Assembly: GCF_023515955.1 (NCBI RefSeq)
Contig: NZ_CP097322.1
Span: forward strand, 5,876,501-5,940,500
Direction: 5' to 3'
Origin: Streptomyces sp. RerS4
GTDB lineage: Bacteria; Actinomycetota; Actinomycetes; Streptomycetales; Streptomycetaceae
DNA: 64,000 bases
Shown here: piece after piece, positions 8,135 through 15,851 of the stretch
Numbering within the stretch: the stretch's first letter is position 1
How the letters are laid out: every line of letters begins with the position of its first letter
Notes under the pieces: model-generated
Seen by the model: only the letters and a program-made list of their open reading frames with translations
Told to the model about the DNA's origin: nothing
The model's database searches: none
Program-made: the position numbers and the translations under genes

Positions 8135-8718
8135 CCCCGACCTCCCCGCCCCACCAGGCCGCCGCCCCCGAGGTGGACGGTCTCCCGCCCACCGCCGAGG
8201 ACCGCCGGCACGTCGTACGCCGCCGCTGGATCACGGCGATCATCATCCTGCTGCTCGTCGGCGTACCGGCCGGCTACCTGGCCGTCTCGGCGCAGCAGAG
8301 CCGCGCGAGCGGCCGCGACAAGGCCGCCAAGGTGGGCGCCGTCAAGGTGCGCGGCGGCTGGCCCTCCAAGGTGCAGCGCAGCGTCTACGAGGTCCCGATA
8401 CCGATGATGGCCTCGCTGGTCGGGTACCTGGAGACCAACAACTGGCACACCAGCCGGCTGTACGTGCAGTTCGGCGCGACCCCCCGGGAACTCGACACCT
8501 TCCTCGCCGACATCGGCGCCAGCCGCGAGGAGCTGACCCCCGGCGTGTCGATCTCCGAGCACGACGCCAGGGTCGCGGGCTGGAGCTGGAGCCCCAAGCA
8601 CCAGTGGGTCGGCGTCACCCTGGAGCAGAAGGAGCCCCGCCCCACGCGGGACGTCACCGTCGACCTCACCAACCCGGCGAACCCCCGCGTCTACGTCGTG
8701 TCCACCGCCATCCCCTAG
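8131..8718 (+). CDS. Single-pass membrane protein of unknown function, sugar operon
   Basis: I do not recognise the family. The 195-residue protein has a Pro/Ala-rich cytoplasmic N-terminus, a basic RRR stop, one membrane helix (ITAIIILLLVGVPAGYLAV, about residues 34-52) and an extracellular domain of about 140 residues. The outer domain has evenly spaced aromatic residues, for example GYLETNNWHTSRLYVQF and AGWSWSPKHQWVGVTL, which suggest a compact beta-rich fold. Its GTG start overlaps the ROK kinase stop by 4 bp, so it is made with the transporter. It could be an accessory or sensing subunit, but this is inference. Its TAG stop is immediately followed by the short inverted-repeat element. 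Confidence 0.85.
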   Translation: MTPTSPPHQAAAPEVDGLPPTAEDRRHVVRRRWITAIIILLLVGVPAGYLAVSAQQSRASGRDKAAKVGAVKVRGGWPSKVQRSVYEVPIPMMASLVGYLETNNWHTSRLYVQFGATPRELDTFLADIGASREELTPGVSISEHDARVAGWSWSPKHQWVGVTLEQKEPRPTRDVTVDLTNPANPRVYVVSTAIP

Positions 8719-8722
8719 GGGG

Positions 8723-8753
8723 GTCCGGCGGATCAAGGTCGGATAGGCCGGAC
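8723..8753 (+). repeat. Short derivative of the inverted-repeat element; likely terminator
   Basis: This 31-bp sequence begins GTCCGGCGGATCA and ends GGCCGGAC, so the 7-bp ends pair as a hairpin. Positions 8723-8749 match the reverse complement of 147-173 at 26 of 27 bases, so it looks like the long element with its central portion deleted. It lies 4 nt after the TAG stop of the last sugar-operon gene and probably terminates that transcript. Confidence 0.7.
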
Positions 8754-8777
8754 ACCCCTCCCCGCCGTGCCACGCCC

Positions 8778-8792
8778 TACGCTGGGCCCATG
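8778..8792 (+). promoter_or_regulatory. Leaderless-type promoter of the MBL-fold gene
   Basis: TACGCT (8778-8783) is followed by 6 nt and then the ATG at 8790. There is no Shine-Dalgarno sequence. This is the arrangement expected for a leaderless transcript starting at the A of the start codon. Confidence 0.5.
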
Positions 8793-9422
8793 AAGCTCAC
8801 CAAACGGCTGCACTCCTGCGTCCAGTTGGAGAAGGACGGGCGCACCCTCGTCATCGACCCGGGCGCCTTCAGCGAACCGGACGCGGGCCTCGGCGCCGAC
8901 GCCCTGCTCGTCACGCACGAGCACCCGGACCACTTCGACGAGGGCCGACTGCGCGCCGCCCTCGACGCGAACCCGGCGGCCGGCCTGTGGACCCTGCGCA
9001 GCGTCGCCGAGAAGCTCGCCCCCGCCTACCCGGGCCGGGTGCACACCGTGGGGCACGGCGACGCCTTCACCGCCGCCGGCTTCGAGGTCCACGTGCACGG
9101 CGAACTGCACGCCGTGATCCACCCGGACATCCCCCGCGTCACGAACGTCGGCTACCTCGTCGAGGGTTCCCTCTTCCACCCCGGAGACGCCCTGACCGTA
9201 CCGGGCGTACCGGTGGAGACGCTGATGCTGCCCGTGCACGCCCCGTGGAACAAGATCGCCGAGGTGATCGACTACGTCCGCGAGGTCAAGCCGTCGCGGG
9301 CGATCGACATCCACGACGCCTACCTCGCCGACATCGCCCGACCCATCTACGACAAGGCCCTCGACGGCCTCGGCGGCGCCCCGCACAGCCGCCTCGGGGC
9401 GGGCGAGAGCGCCGCGATCTGA
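8790..9422 (+). CDS. MBL fold metallo-hydrolase
   Basis: A 210-residue metallo-beta-lactamase-fold protein of the UlaG-like group. The zinc-binding motif is THEHPDHFD (HxHxDH, about residues 47-55), with further metal ligands likely in HAVIHPDIP, FHPGDAL and the terminal DIHDAYL. Relatives are hydrolases of unknown or varied substrate such as lactones or phosphodiesters. The gene is probably leaderless (TACGCT 6 nt before the ATG). It is followed closely by exonuclease III, but no shared pathway is obvious. Confidence 0.92.
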   Translation: MKLTKRLHSCVQLEKDGRTLVIDPGAFSEPDAGLGADALLVTHEHPDHFDEGRLRAALDANPAAGLWTLRSVAEKLAPAYPGRVHTVGHGDAFTAAGFEVHVHGELHAVIHPDIPRVTNVGYLVEGSLFHPGDALTVPGVPVETLMLPVHAPWNKIAEVIDYVREVKPSRAIDIHDAYLADIARPIYDKALDGLGGAPHSRLGAGESAAI

Positions 9423-9452
9423 CTGTCGGTGCCGGGCGGTAGGTTGGTGTAC

Positions 9453-10238
9453 ATGCGTATCGCCACGTACAACGTCAACTCGATCACCGCCCGGCTGCCG
9501 CGCCTGCTCGCCTGGCTGGAGAGCTCCGGTACGGACGTCCTGTGCGTCCAGGAGACGAAGTGCTCGGCCGAGCAGTTCCCGACCGAGCAGCTGCGCGAGC
9601 TGGGCTACGAGTCGGCCGTCCACGCCACCGGCCGGTGGAACGGCGTCGCCCTGCTGTCGCGCGTCGGGCTGGAGGACGTGGGTCTCGGCCTGCCCGGCGG
9701 CCCGGACTACGAGGGCGTGCAGGAGCCCCGCGCGATCTCCGCCACCTGCGGCGGGGTGCGCGTCTGGTCGGTGTACGTACCCAACGGCCGCGAGGTGGCC
9801 CACGACCACTACGGCTACAAGCTCCAGTGGTTCCGCGCCCTGACCACCGCCATCGCCGAGGACGCGGCGGGCCCGCGCCCCTTCGCGGTGCTCGGCGACT
9901 TCAACGTGGCCCCGACCGACGAGGACGTCTACGACCCGGCGGTCTTCGCGGGGCTCACCCACGTCACCCCCGACGAGCGGGCGGCCCTGGAGGCCCTGCG
10001 CGAGGCCGGACTGTCCGACGTCGTGCCGAGGGCCCTCAAGTACGACCGGCCCTACACCTTCTGGGACTACCGCATGCTCGCCTTCCCGAAGAACAGGGGC
10101 ATGCGCATCGACCTGGTCTACGGCAACGCCCCCTTCGCCAAGGCGGTCAAGGACGCCTACGTCGACCGCGAGGAGCGCAAGGGCAAGGGCGCCTCCGACC
10201 ACGCCCCCGTCGTCGTGGACCTCGACCTCGACCTCTGA
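9453..10238 (+). CDS. xthA: Exodeoxyribonuclease III
   Basis: A 261-residue enzyme of the exonuclease-endonuclease-phosphatase family that repairs abasic sites and removes 3' blocking groups from DNA. Visible active-site motifs are RIATYNVNSI at the N-terminus (Asn metal ligand), LCVQETKC (Glu ligand), VYVPNGRE, VLGDFNVAPTDEDVYD (the Asp/Asn pair), GMRIDLVYGN and the terminal ASDHAPVVVDL (Asp-His). Length and motif order are normal. The ATG at 9453 starts the protein right at the first beta strand. Confidence 0.95.
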   Translation: MRIATYNVNSITARLPRLLAWLESSGTDVLCVQETKCSAEQFPTEQLRELGYESAVHATGRWNGVALLSRVGLEDVGLGLPGGPDYEGVQEPRAISATCGGVRVWSVYVPNGREVAHDHYGYKLQWFRALTTAIAEDAAGPRPFAVLGDFNVAPTDEDVYDPAVFAGLTHVTPDERAALEALREAGLSDVVPRALKYDRPYTFWDYRMLAFPKNRGMRIDLVYGNAPFAKAVKDAYVDREERKGKGASDHAPVVVDLDLDL

Positions 10239-10264
10239 CGGCAGGCGACCCCTGACGGCAGGCG
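10235..10264 (+). repeat. 13-bp direct repeat at the xthA 3' end
   Basis: CTGACGGCAGGCG occurs at 10235-10247, spanning the xthA stop, and again at 10252-10264, with a 17-bp period. It looks like a small local duplication; no function is evident. Confidence 0.6.
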
Positions 10265-10307
10265 CGCCCTGTGGCCGGCGGGGGATCCTGATGCCAGGCT
10301 GGTCGAT

Positions 10308-10748
10308 ATGAACATCCCCTTCCTGGCCCACTGGCTGAACCGGCACGAAACGGAACAGGGTGCGGGGCTCGGCGGCGCCCTCGCGGACGATCCCGAGGGG
10401 GTCGCCGAGCTGTTCTCGGAGTGCGAGATGCTGCGGTCCCAGGCGAGGGCGGCGGGGCTGGAACTCGACCAAACCCCCGCCTCGTTGGAGGCGCTCGACC
10501 AGCTGATGCCCCGCTGGCGGCGTGATCCCGAGGCCGTGCCCTGGCTGGGCAACGACGCCGGTTTCTACCTCGGGACCGTGATCGTGCGCAGCATCCCCGG
10601 GGCGGTGTGGCGGATCTGGCCGAACGGTCAGCCGGTGATCAGGCTGCTGTCGGGGCGGGAGCTCAACGTGGTGGAGTCCGGGGTGTCCTGGGCGATGACC
10701 GGCTCCCCCGAGCTCAGCCAGGCGTACGCCGAGGCCTCCGAGGGCTGA
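10308..10748 (+). CDS. Conserved hypothetical protein (DUF6278-like)
   Basis: A 146-residue soluble protein resembling the actinobacterial DUF6278 family; I make this match from memory. It starts NIPFLAHWLNRHETEQG and has FSECEMLRSQARAAGLEL and a conserved core VPWLGNDAGFYLGTVIV followed by WRIWPNGQPVIRL. There are no membrane helices or known catalytic motifs. It stands between xthA and the glutamate transporter operon with its own spacing on both sides. Confidence 0.85.
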   Translation: MNIPFLAHWLNRHETEQGAGLGGALADDPEGVAELFSECEMLRSQARAAGLELDQTPASLEALDQLMPRWRRDPEAVPWLGNDAGFYLGTVIVRSIPGAVWRIWPNGQPVIRLLSGRELNVVESGVSWAMTGSPELSQAYAEASEG

Positions 10749-10797
10749 GCGCCGGTCGCCCGGCCGGGGTCCGGCCGGGGTCCGGCCGACCGAAAAG

Positions 10798-10822
10798 AAG
10801 GTCCATGTGCTTTATGTACCTT
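10798..10822. promoter_or_regulatory. Inverted repeat upstream of gluABCD
   Basis: AAGGTCCAT (10798-10806) and ATGTACCTT (10814-10822) are 9-bp arms with one mismatch and a 7-bp spacer. The right arm continues into TTTT, so it could be a weak terminator for the upstream gene. Its position about 85 bp before the gluA start also suits an operator. A GC-rich direct repeat (CCGGCCGGGGT twice) lies just before it at 10770-10791. Confidence 0.4.
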
Positions 10823-10905
10823 TTGGCGTGTCGGAGCGAAGTCCCCTTCGGCCACTGGATAGTTTGCGCTGACCTCGACACACCGACCAGTGGGCAGGGC
10901 AGCAT

Positions 10906-11649
10906 ATGGCCGTCGATCCTTTGATCGAGCTGCGGGACGTCAACAAGCACTACGGGGCGCTGCACGTCCTCCAGGACATCAACCTCACCGTCGGCCGCGG
11001 AGAGGTGGTGGTCGTCATCGGCCCCTCCGGCTCCGGGAAGTCGACCCTGTGCCGGACCATCAACCGGCTGGAGACCATCGAATCCGGGACGATCGTCCTC
11101 GACGGCCGCCCCCTGCCCGCCGAGGGCAAGGAACTGGCCCAGCTGCGCGCCGAGGTCGGCATGGTCTTCCAGTCCTTCAACCTCTTCGCGCACAAGACCG
11201 TCCTGGCGAACGTCTCCCTCGCCCAGATCAAGGTCAGGAAGCGCAAGAAGGAGGACGCGGACAAGCGCTCCCGGGAACTCCTGGAGCGCGTCGGCCTCGC
11301 GAGTCAGGCCGAGAAGTACCCCGCCCAGCTCTCCGGCGGTCAGCAGCAGCGCGTCGCCATCGCCCGCGCACTCGCCATGAACCCCAAGGCGCTGCTCTTC
11401 GACGAGCCCACCTCCGCCCTCGACCCCGAGATGATCAACGAGGTGCTGGAGGTCATGCAGCAGCTCGCCGCCGACGGCATGACCATGGTCGTCGTCACCC
11501 ACGAGATGGGCTTCGCCCGCTCCGCCGCCAACCGCGTCGTCTTCATGGCGGACGGTCGGATCGTCGAGGACCGGACCCCGGAGGACTTCTTCACCGCTCC
11601 CGAGAGCGAGCGGGCCCGGGACTTCCTCTCCAAGATCCTCAAGCACTGA
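10906..11649 (+). CDS. gluA: Glutamate ABC transporter ATP-binding protein
   Basis: A 247-residue polar-amino-acid ABC ATPase (GlnQ/GluA family). It has Walker A GPSGSGKST, the Q-loop in VFQSFNLFAHKTVL, signature LSGGQQQR, Walker B ALLFDEPTSALDPEM and H-loop VVVTHEMGFAR. It energises glutamate uptake. Gene order ATPase, binding protein, permease, permease matches the characterised actinobacterial gluABCD operon, which supports the symbol. The ATG at 10906 begins the domain directly. Confidence 0.93.
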   Translation: MAVDPLIELRDVNKHYGALHVLQDINLTVGRGEVVVVIGPSGSGKSTLCRTINRLETIESGTIVLDGRPLPAEGKELAQLRAEVGMVFQSFNLFAHKTVLANVSLAQIKVRKRKKEDADKRSRELLERVGLASQAEKYPAQLSGGQQQRVAIARALAMNPKALLFDEPTSALDPEMINEVLEVMQQLAADGMTMVVVTHEMGFARSAANRVVFMADGRIVEDRTPEDFFTAPESERARDFLSKILKH

Positions 11650-11659
11650 GGGGGGCCCG

Positions 11660-12574
11660 ATGAAGCACATTCGCGCCCTGTCGGCCGCCCTGCTCCCGCT
11701 GCTGCTGGCCGTCTCCCTGGTGGCCTGCGGCAAGCCCGGCAGCCCGCCCGTCAAGGGGCCGCAGCCCGAGGACCTGCCCGTCTACAAGGTGTCCGCCGAC
11801 TTCCGGCTGCCGCAGTCGCGTACCTGGGAGAAGGCCAAGAGGCGCGGCCGGCTCGTCGTCGGCGTCAAGGAGGACCAGCCGTACCTGGGGGAGAAGGACC
11901 CCGCGTCCGGCCGCTACTCCGGCTTCGACATCGAGATCGCCAAGATGCTCGCCGCCTCGCTCGGCTTCGACCCGAAGACGATCGAGTTCAAGACGATCGC
12001 CTCCGCGAACCGCGAGACCGCCCTCCAGAACGGCCAGATCGACTACTACGTGGGCACCTACACGATCAACGACAACCGCAAGAAGCAGGTCGGCTTCGCA
12101 GGGCCCTACTTCATGGCCGGTCAATCCCTGCTGGTGCGCCGCGACGAGAAGGACATCGACGGCCCCGACGACCTCGCGGGCAAGAAGGTCTGCTCCGCCG
12201 CCGGCTCCACCCCCTACCAGCGGCTCCAGCGCGAATACCCCAAGGCCGTCCTGGTCGCCTACGACACCTACTCCGTGTGCGTGGACAACCTGCTGACCTA
12301 CCAGGTCGACGCCGTCTCCACCGACGACTCCATCCTCCTCGGCTACGCCGCCAAGGTCCCCGAGGAACTCAAGGTCGTCGGCACCCCCTTCTCCAAGGAG
12401 CCCTACGGCATCGGCGTCCCGCGCGCCGACAACGCCCTGCGCCTCGCCCTCGACGACGCCCTGGAGGCACACGAGAAGAACGGCGACTGGAAGAAGGCCT
12501 ACGAGGCCACCCTCGGCCTGTCCGGCGTGCCGGCCCCCACCCCACCACCCATCGACCGCTACCCGGCGAGCTGA
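11660..12574 (+). CDS. gluB: Glutamate ABC transporter substrate-binding lipoprotein
   Basis: A 304-residue extracellular solute-binding protein of family 3. The signal peptide ends in the lipobox LVAC (Cys at about residue 22), so it is membrane-anchored outside the cell. The ligand-binding core shows LVVGVKEDQPYLGEKD, YSGFDIEIAKMLAASLGF, YYVGTYTINDNRKKQVGFAGPYF and DLAGKKVCSAAGSTPYQRL, all typical of glutamate/aspartate binders. It lies 10 bp after gluA in the same operon. Confidence 0.93.
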   Translation: MKHIRALSAALLPLLLAVSLVACGKPGSPPVKGPQPEDLPVYKVSADFRLPQSRTWEKAKRRGRLVVGVKEDQPYLGEKDPASGRYSGFDIEIAKMLAASLGFDPKTIEFKTIASANRETALQNGQIDYYVGTYTINDNRKKQVGFAGPYFMAGQSLLVRRDEKDIDGPDDLAGKKVCSAAGSTPYQRLQREYPKAVLVAYDTYSVCVDNLLTYQVDAVSTDDSILLGYAAKVPEELKVVGTPFSKEPYGIGVPRADNALRLALDDALEAHEKNGDWKKAYEATLGLSGVPAPTPPPIDRYPAS

Positions 12575-12590
12575 GGGGAGACACACCGCC

Positions 12591-13235
12591 ATGGACGTAC
12601 TCACCGAGAACTTCTCCCTCTACGGGAAGGGCTTCCTCGGCACCGTCGAACTCACCGTCTACGCCTCCCTGCTGGCCCTCTTCCTCGGCTTCCTGATGGC
12701 CGCCTTCCGCGTCGCACCCGTCGGCTCCTTCCGCGTCTTCGGCACGGTCTGGGTGGCCGTGCTGCGCAACACCCCGCTCACCCTGCTCTTCTTCGCCGTC
12801 CTGCTGGGCCTGCCGCGCTTCGGCCTCGTACTGCCGTTCAAGGTCTTCGCCGTCCTCGCGCTGGGCTGCTACACCTCGGCGTTCATCTGCGAGGCGCTGC
12901 GTTCGGGCATCAACACCGTGCCCAAGGGGCAGGGCGAGGCGGCCCGTAGCCTCGGCATGTCCTTCACACAGACCCTGGGCGACGTGGTGCTGCCGCAGGC
13001 CTTCCGCTCCGTCATCCCGCCCGTCGGCTCGACCCTGATCGCCCTGGCGAAGAACTCGGCGATCGCCGGCGCCTTCAGCGTCACCGAGCTGCTCGGCACG
13101 TACAAGACCCTCAACGAACTCGGCTACAGCATCATCTGGACCTTCATCTGGATCGCCGTGGGTTACCTCATCATCACCCTGACCATCAGCGCCCTGTTCA
13201 ACGTGCTGGAGAAGCGCTACGGAGTCGCCCGATGA
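12591..13235 (+). CDS. gluC: Glutamate ABC transporter permease
   Basis: A 214-residue HisM/GlnP-type permease with about five hydrophobic helices. It has the N-terminal LYGKGFLGTVELTVYAS motif of the family, VLRNTPLTLLFF, and the cytoplasmic EAA loop EAARSLGMSFTQTLGDVVLP, which contacts the ATPase. It pairs with GluD. GGGGAG precedes the start at 12591, and its stop overlaps the next gene by 4 bp. Confidence 0.92.
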   Translation: MDVLTENFSLYGKGFLGTVELTVYASLLALFLGFLMAAFRVAPVGSFRVFGTVWVAVLRNTPLTLLFFAVLLGLPRFGLVLPFKVFAVLALGCYTSAFICEALRSGINTVPKGQGEAARSLGMSFTQTLGDVVLPQAFRSVIPPVGSTLIALAKNSAIAGAFSVTELLGTYKTLNELGYSIIWTFIWIAVGYLIITLTISALFNVLEKRYGVAR

Positions 13236-14110
13236 CCACGCACGCGCTCCACGGGGACCTGGAGTCCACCGCCCTCTACGACATCCCCGGCCCGCAGGCC
13301 CAGCGCCGCCACTTCCTCTACGGGATCCTCTCCACCGCCCTGATCCTCGGCCTCCTGGCGTGGATCCTCTACCTGCTCTTCGACACCCGGCAGTTCACCG
13401 CCGCCAAATGGTCCCCCTTCACCTACGAGGGCATTCAGGAGCTGCTCCTTCAGGGGCTCGGCAACACCCTCAAGGCCTTCGCGTACGCCTCGCTGCTCTC
13501 ACTGGCGCTGGGCGCGGTGCTCGCGACGGGCCGGCTGTCGGTCCACCGGCCGGTGCGGTGGCTCGCGACCCTGTTCGTGGAGTTCTTCCGCGCCATGCCC
13601 GTACTGGTGATGATCTTCTTCATCTTCGTGGCGCTGAAGGTCCAGCCGCTGCCCGCCCTGGTCGCGGGGCTGACCCTGTACAACGGCTCGGTGCTGGCCG
13701 AGGTCTTCCGTACGGGGATCAACTCCGTCGACAAGGGGCAGCGCGAGGCGGCGTACGCGCTCGGCATGCGCAAGACGCAGGTGATGACCTTCGTCCTCGC
13801 GCCGCAGGGCGTGCGCGCGATGCTGCCCACCATCATCAGTCAGCTGGTGGTCGCGCTGAAGGACACCTCGCTCGGCTTCCTGGTCACCTATGAGGAGTTC
13901 CTCCACGCGGGCAAGCTGATCGCCTCGAACCTCGACTACGACCTGCCCTTCATCCCCGTGGTGATGATCATTTCGCCGATCTACATCGGCATGTGCATGT
14001 TGCTGTCCTGGTTCGCCACCTGGGTGGCCCGCCGTGAGCGCCGCAGCCTCAAGACGCGGGCGGTCGAGGTCGCGGACGCCGAGCCGCAAACGGTGCTGCC
14101 CGGTCGGTGA
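13232..14110 (+). CDS. gluD: Glutamate ABC transporter permease
   Basis: A 292-residue second permease with a longer N-terminal cytoplasmic segment of about 30 residues before the first helix, as in actinobacterial GluD. It shows LLQGLGNTLKAFAYASLLS, EFFRAMPVLVMIFF and the EAA loop EAAYALGMRKTQVMTFVLAP. The C-terminus is polar and probably cytoplasmic. The ATGA overlap with gluC indicates coupled translation. A GC-rich hairpin follows the stop. Confidence 0.92.
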   Translation: MTTHALHGDLESTALYDIPGPQAQRRHFLYGILSTALILGLLAWILYLLFDTRQFTAAKWSPFTYEGIQELLLQGLGNTLKAFAYASLLSLALGAVLATGRLSVHRPVRWLATLFVEFFRAMPVLVMIFFIFVALKVQPLPALVAGLTLYNGSVLAEVFRTGINSVDKGQREAAYALGMRKTQVMTFVLAPQGVRAMLPTIISQLVVALKDTSLGFLVTYEEFLHAGKLIASNLDYDLPFIPVVMIISPIYIGMCMLLSWFATWVARRERRSLKTRAVEVADAEPQTVLPGR

Positions 14111-14111
14111 G

Positions 14112-14125
14112 GGCGCCGGAGCGCC
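14112..14125. terminator. Hairpin between convergent gluD and CocE-type gene
   Basis: GGCGC-CGGA-GCGCC is a perfect 5-bp stem with a 4-nt loop, placed 1 nt after the gluD stop and before the end of the convergent hydrolase gene. There is no U-run, as is usual in Streptomyces. A terminator role is inferred from position. Confidence 0.5.
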
Positions 14126-14150
14126 GACCCCGACCGGCGGCGGCCGTGGA

Positions 14151-15728
14151 TCACTGCTCGCGCAGGGGTACCGAGACGTACGAGGGATCGGTGCGCGGCG
14201 AGGAGAAGGTCAGCTGTGCGCCGGCGGGGTTGTGCTCGATGTACAGCGGGTCGACGGTGTCGACGACGAGGGCGAGCCGGTGGCCCTCGGGCACGTCGTA
14301 GGCGGTGGAGAAGAGGTCGAGGTCCACGCCGAAGGGCTGTCCGGGGGTCTTGCCGTGGAAGGTGTGGGGGGCGTGGGTGATCAACTTGCCGATGCCGAGG
14401 GGGCCGACGTCGTAGAGGTGGGCGACGAACGTACCGTCGCCCCGGGTGGGCGTGACGGTGGTGTGCAGGCGGACGGTGCCGCGCACGCGGCGCTCCTCGG
14501 CGTAGCGGTCGGACTGCCAGACGGCGGCGAACGTGCGGGGCAGGAGCGGGATCGAGGCGACCGGGGGCGCCTTGACGAACTGGTCGAGGACGCTGGAGAG
14601 GAAGACGATCCCGCCGTCCGCGCCGGAGTTGACCCCGGTCAGGAGGTGCTCCTTGTCGCCGAGCGGGATCCGCTCGGCGCCGCCGGCCCCGACCTCCTGC
14701 CAGGAGGCGTAGCCCTCGTAGCCGTCCGTGCTGCGGGACTTGATCTGGACGGGGGCCTCGCCGTCGATGCCGTTGCGCTCGCCCTTGAGGTAACGGTCGA
14801 ACCAGCGGTGGGCGTTGGTCCACGTGTCGTTGGGCAGGCCGAACAGGCCGGTCGCCTCGGCGGTGGCGTGGTCGCCGGGACGGAACTCCAGCCGCTTGGG
14901 GCCGGTCAGTTTCTCGAAGAACGTCGCGTACTGGTTGGGCGGGAAGATCGTGTCGCCCCAGGCGTTGCCCAGCATGATCGCGGCGCCGTTGGCGTTGATC
15001 CGGTCCACCCGCTCGACGGCGGAGCGCTTCCTGCCCCACTCGATCATCGCCTCCTCTTTGTCCAGCCGGGAGCCGAGGAAGTCGCCGAGGATCTGCTTCA
15101 GTTCGGGGCCGGGGCGGCCCGTCAGGTAGCCGGCGGCGCCGAGCAGTCCGGCGGCCTGGCGGTGTTGGGTGCGGCCGGAGTAGATGGACTCGATCAGGTC
15201 GGCCCAACCGCTCAGCGCCACCACGGCCTTGACGCGCGGGTCGTGCGCGGAGGCCTGCAGGCTGATGCCCGCGCCGTACGAGACACCGCCGAGGCCCACG
15301 CGGTCGGCGTCGGCGGGGGTGTGGGCCAGCGCCCAGTCGATGACGGCGGAGACGTCGGCGATGTCGGCCGGGCCGGCCGTCTCGATCTCCCCGCCGGAGA
15401 GCCAAAAGCCCCGGGAGGTGTAACTGACCACCACGTAACCGGAGTCGGCGAGCTTCTTCGCCTGGGCGATGTATTCGATCTGCGGCATGCCCCAGCTCGT
15501 GGGGAGCACGATCAGCGGGTACCGGCCGCCGGGGACCGCTCCGGCCGGGGTGAAGACGTTGCCCTTGAGGGTGATGCCGCCGGAGCCGGGGATGTCGTGG
15601 AAACGCAAGCCGGGGGTCGCGGCGGAGCCGGCGGTGGGGGCCGCCTGGGCCTGGTGGGGGGCCAGGCCCAGGGCGGTGGCCGCGAGCACGGCTGCCACGG
15701 CTGCTGCGGTGGGGGTGCGGAGTGCCAT
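14151..15728 (-). CDS. Secreted CocE/NonD family alpha/beta hydrolase
   Basis: A 525-residue exported hydrolase of the cocaine esterase/X-Pro dipeptidyl-peptidase superfamily. The N-terminal 30 residues form a Sec signal peptide ending near AQAAP. The nucleophile elbow is GGVSYGAG (Ser at about residue 150), the acidic residue is in GNAWGDTIFP and the His in RPGDHATAE. The C-terminal third is the beta-rich jelly-roll domain typical of the family (VRGTVRLHTTVTPT onward). It likely hydrolyses an ester or peptide substrate outside the cell; which one is unknown. Its promoter region contains repeated GGTAAC motifs. Confidence 0.9.
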   Translation of the reverse strand: MALRTPTAAAVAAVLAATALGLAPHQAQAAPTAGSAATPGLRFHDIPGSGGITLKGNVFTPAGAVPGGRYPLIVLPTSWGMPQIEYIAQAKKLADSGYVVVSYTSRGFWLSGGEIETAGPADIADVSAVIDWALAHTPADADRVGLGGVSYGAGISLQASAHDPRVKAVVALSGWADLIESIYSGRTQHRQAAGLLGAAGYLTGRPGPELKQILGDFLGSRLDKEEAMIEWGRKRSAVERVDRINANGAAIMLGNAWGDTIFPPNQYATFFEKLTGPKRLEFRPGDHATAEATGLFGLPNDTWTNAHRWFDRYLKGERNGIDGEAPVQIKSRSTDGYEGYASWQEVGAGGAERIPLGDKEHLLTGVNSGADGGIVFLSSVLDQFVKAPPVASIPLLPRTFAAVWQSDRYAEERRVRGTVRLHTTVTPTRGDGTFVAHLYDVGPLGIGKLITHAPHTFHGKTPGQPFGVDLDLFSTAYDVPEGHRLALVVDTVDPLYIEHNPAGAQLTFSSPRTDPSYVSVPLREQ

Positions 15729-15768
15729 CGTTCGCTCCTCGCGTGCGCCGGTGTCAAAGTGAACCGAC

Positions 15769-15823
15769 GGTAACGGGAGGGGCTTACCTGGGGTAACCCA
15801 TGAGTAAGTTACGTACCGGTAAC
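15769..15823. promoter_or_regulatory. GGTAAC-rich operator region upstream of CocE-type gene
   Basis: GGTAAC occurs at 15769-15774, 15792-15797 and 15818-15823. Two dyads are formed: TTACC-TGG-GGTAA (15784-15796) and GTTAC-GTACCG-GTAAC (15808-15823). They lie 40-95 bp upstream of the hydrolase start on the reverse strand and behind the L,D-transpeptidase gene. This looks like a repressor or activator binding array; the regulator is unknown. Confidence 0.5.
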
Positions 15824-15851
15824 AATCAAGAGGGGGGCGGCTCCGCCGTCC

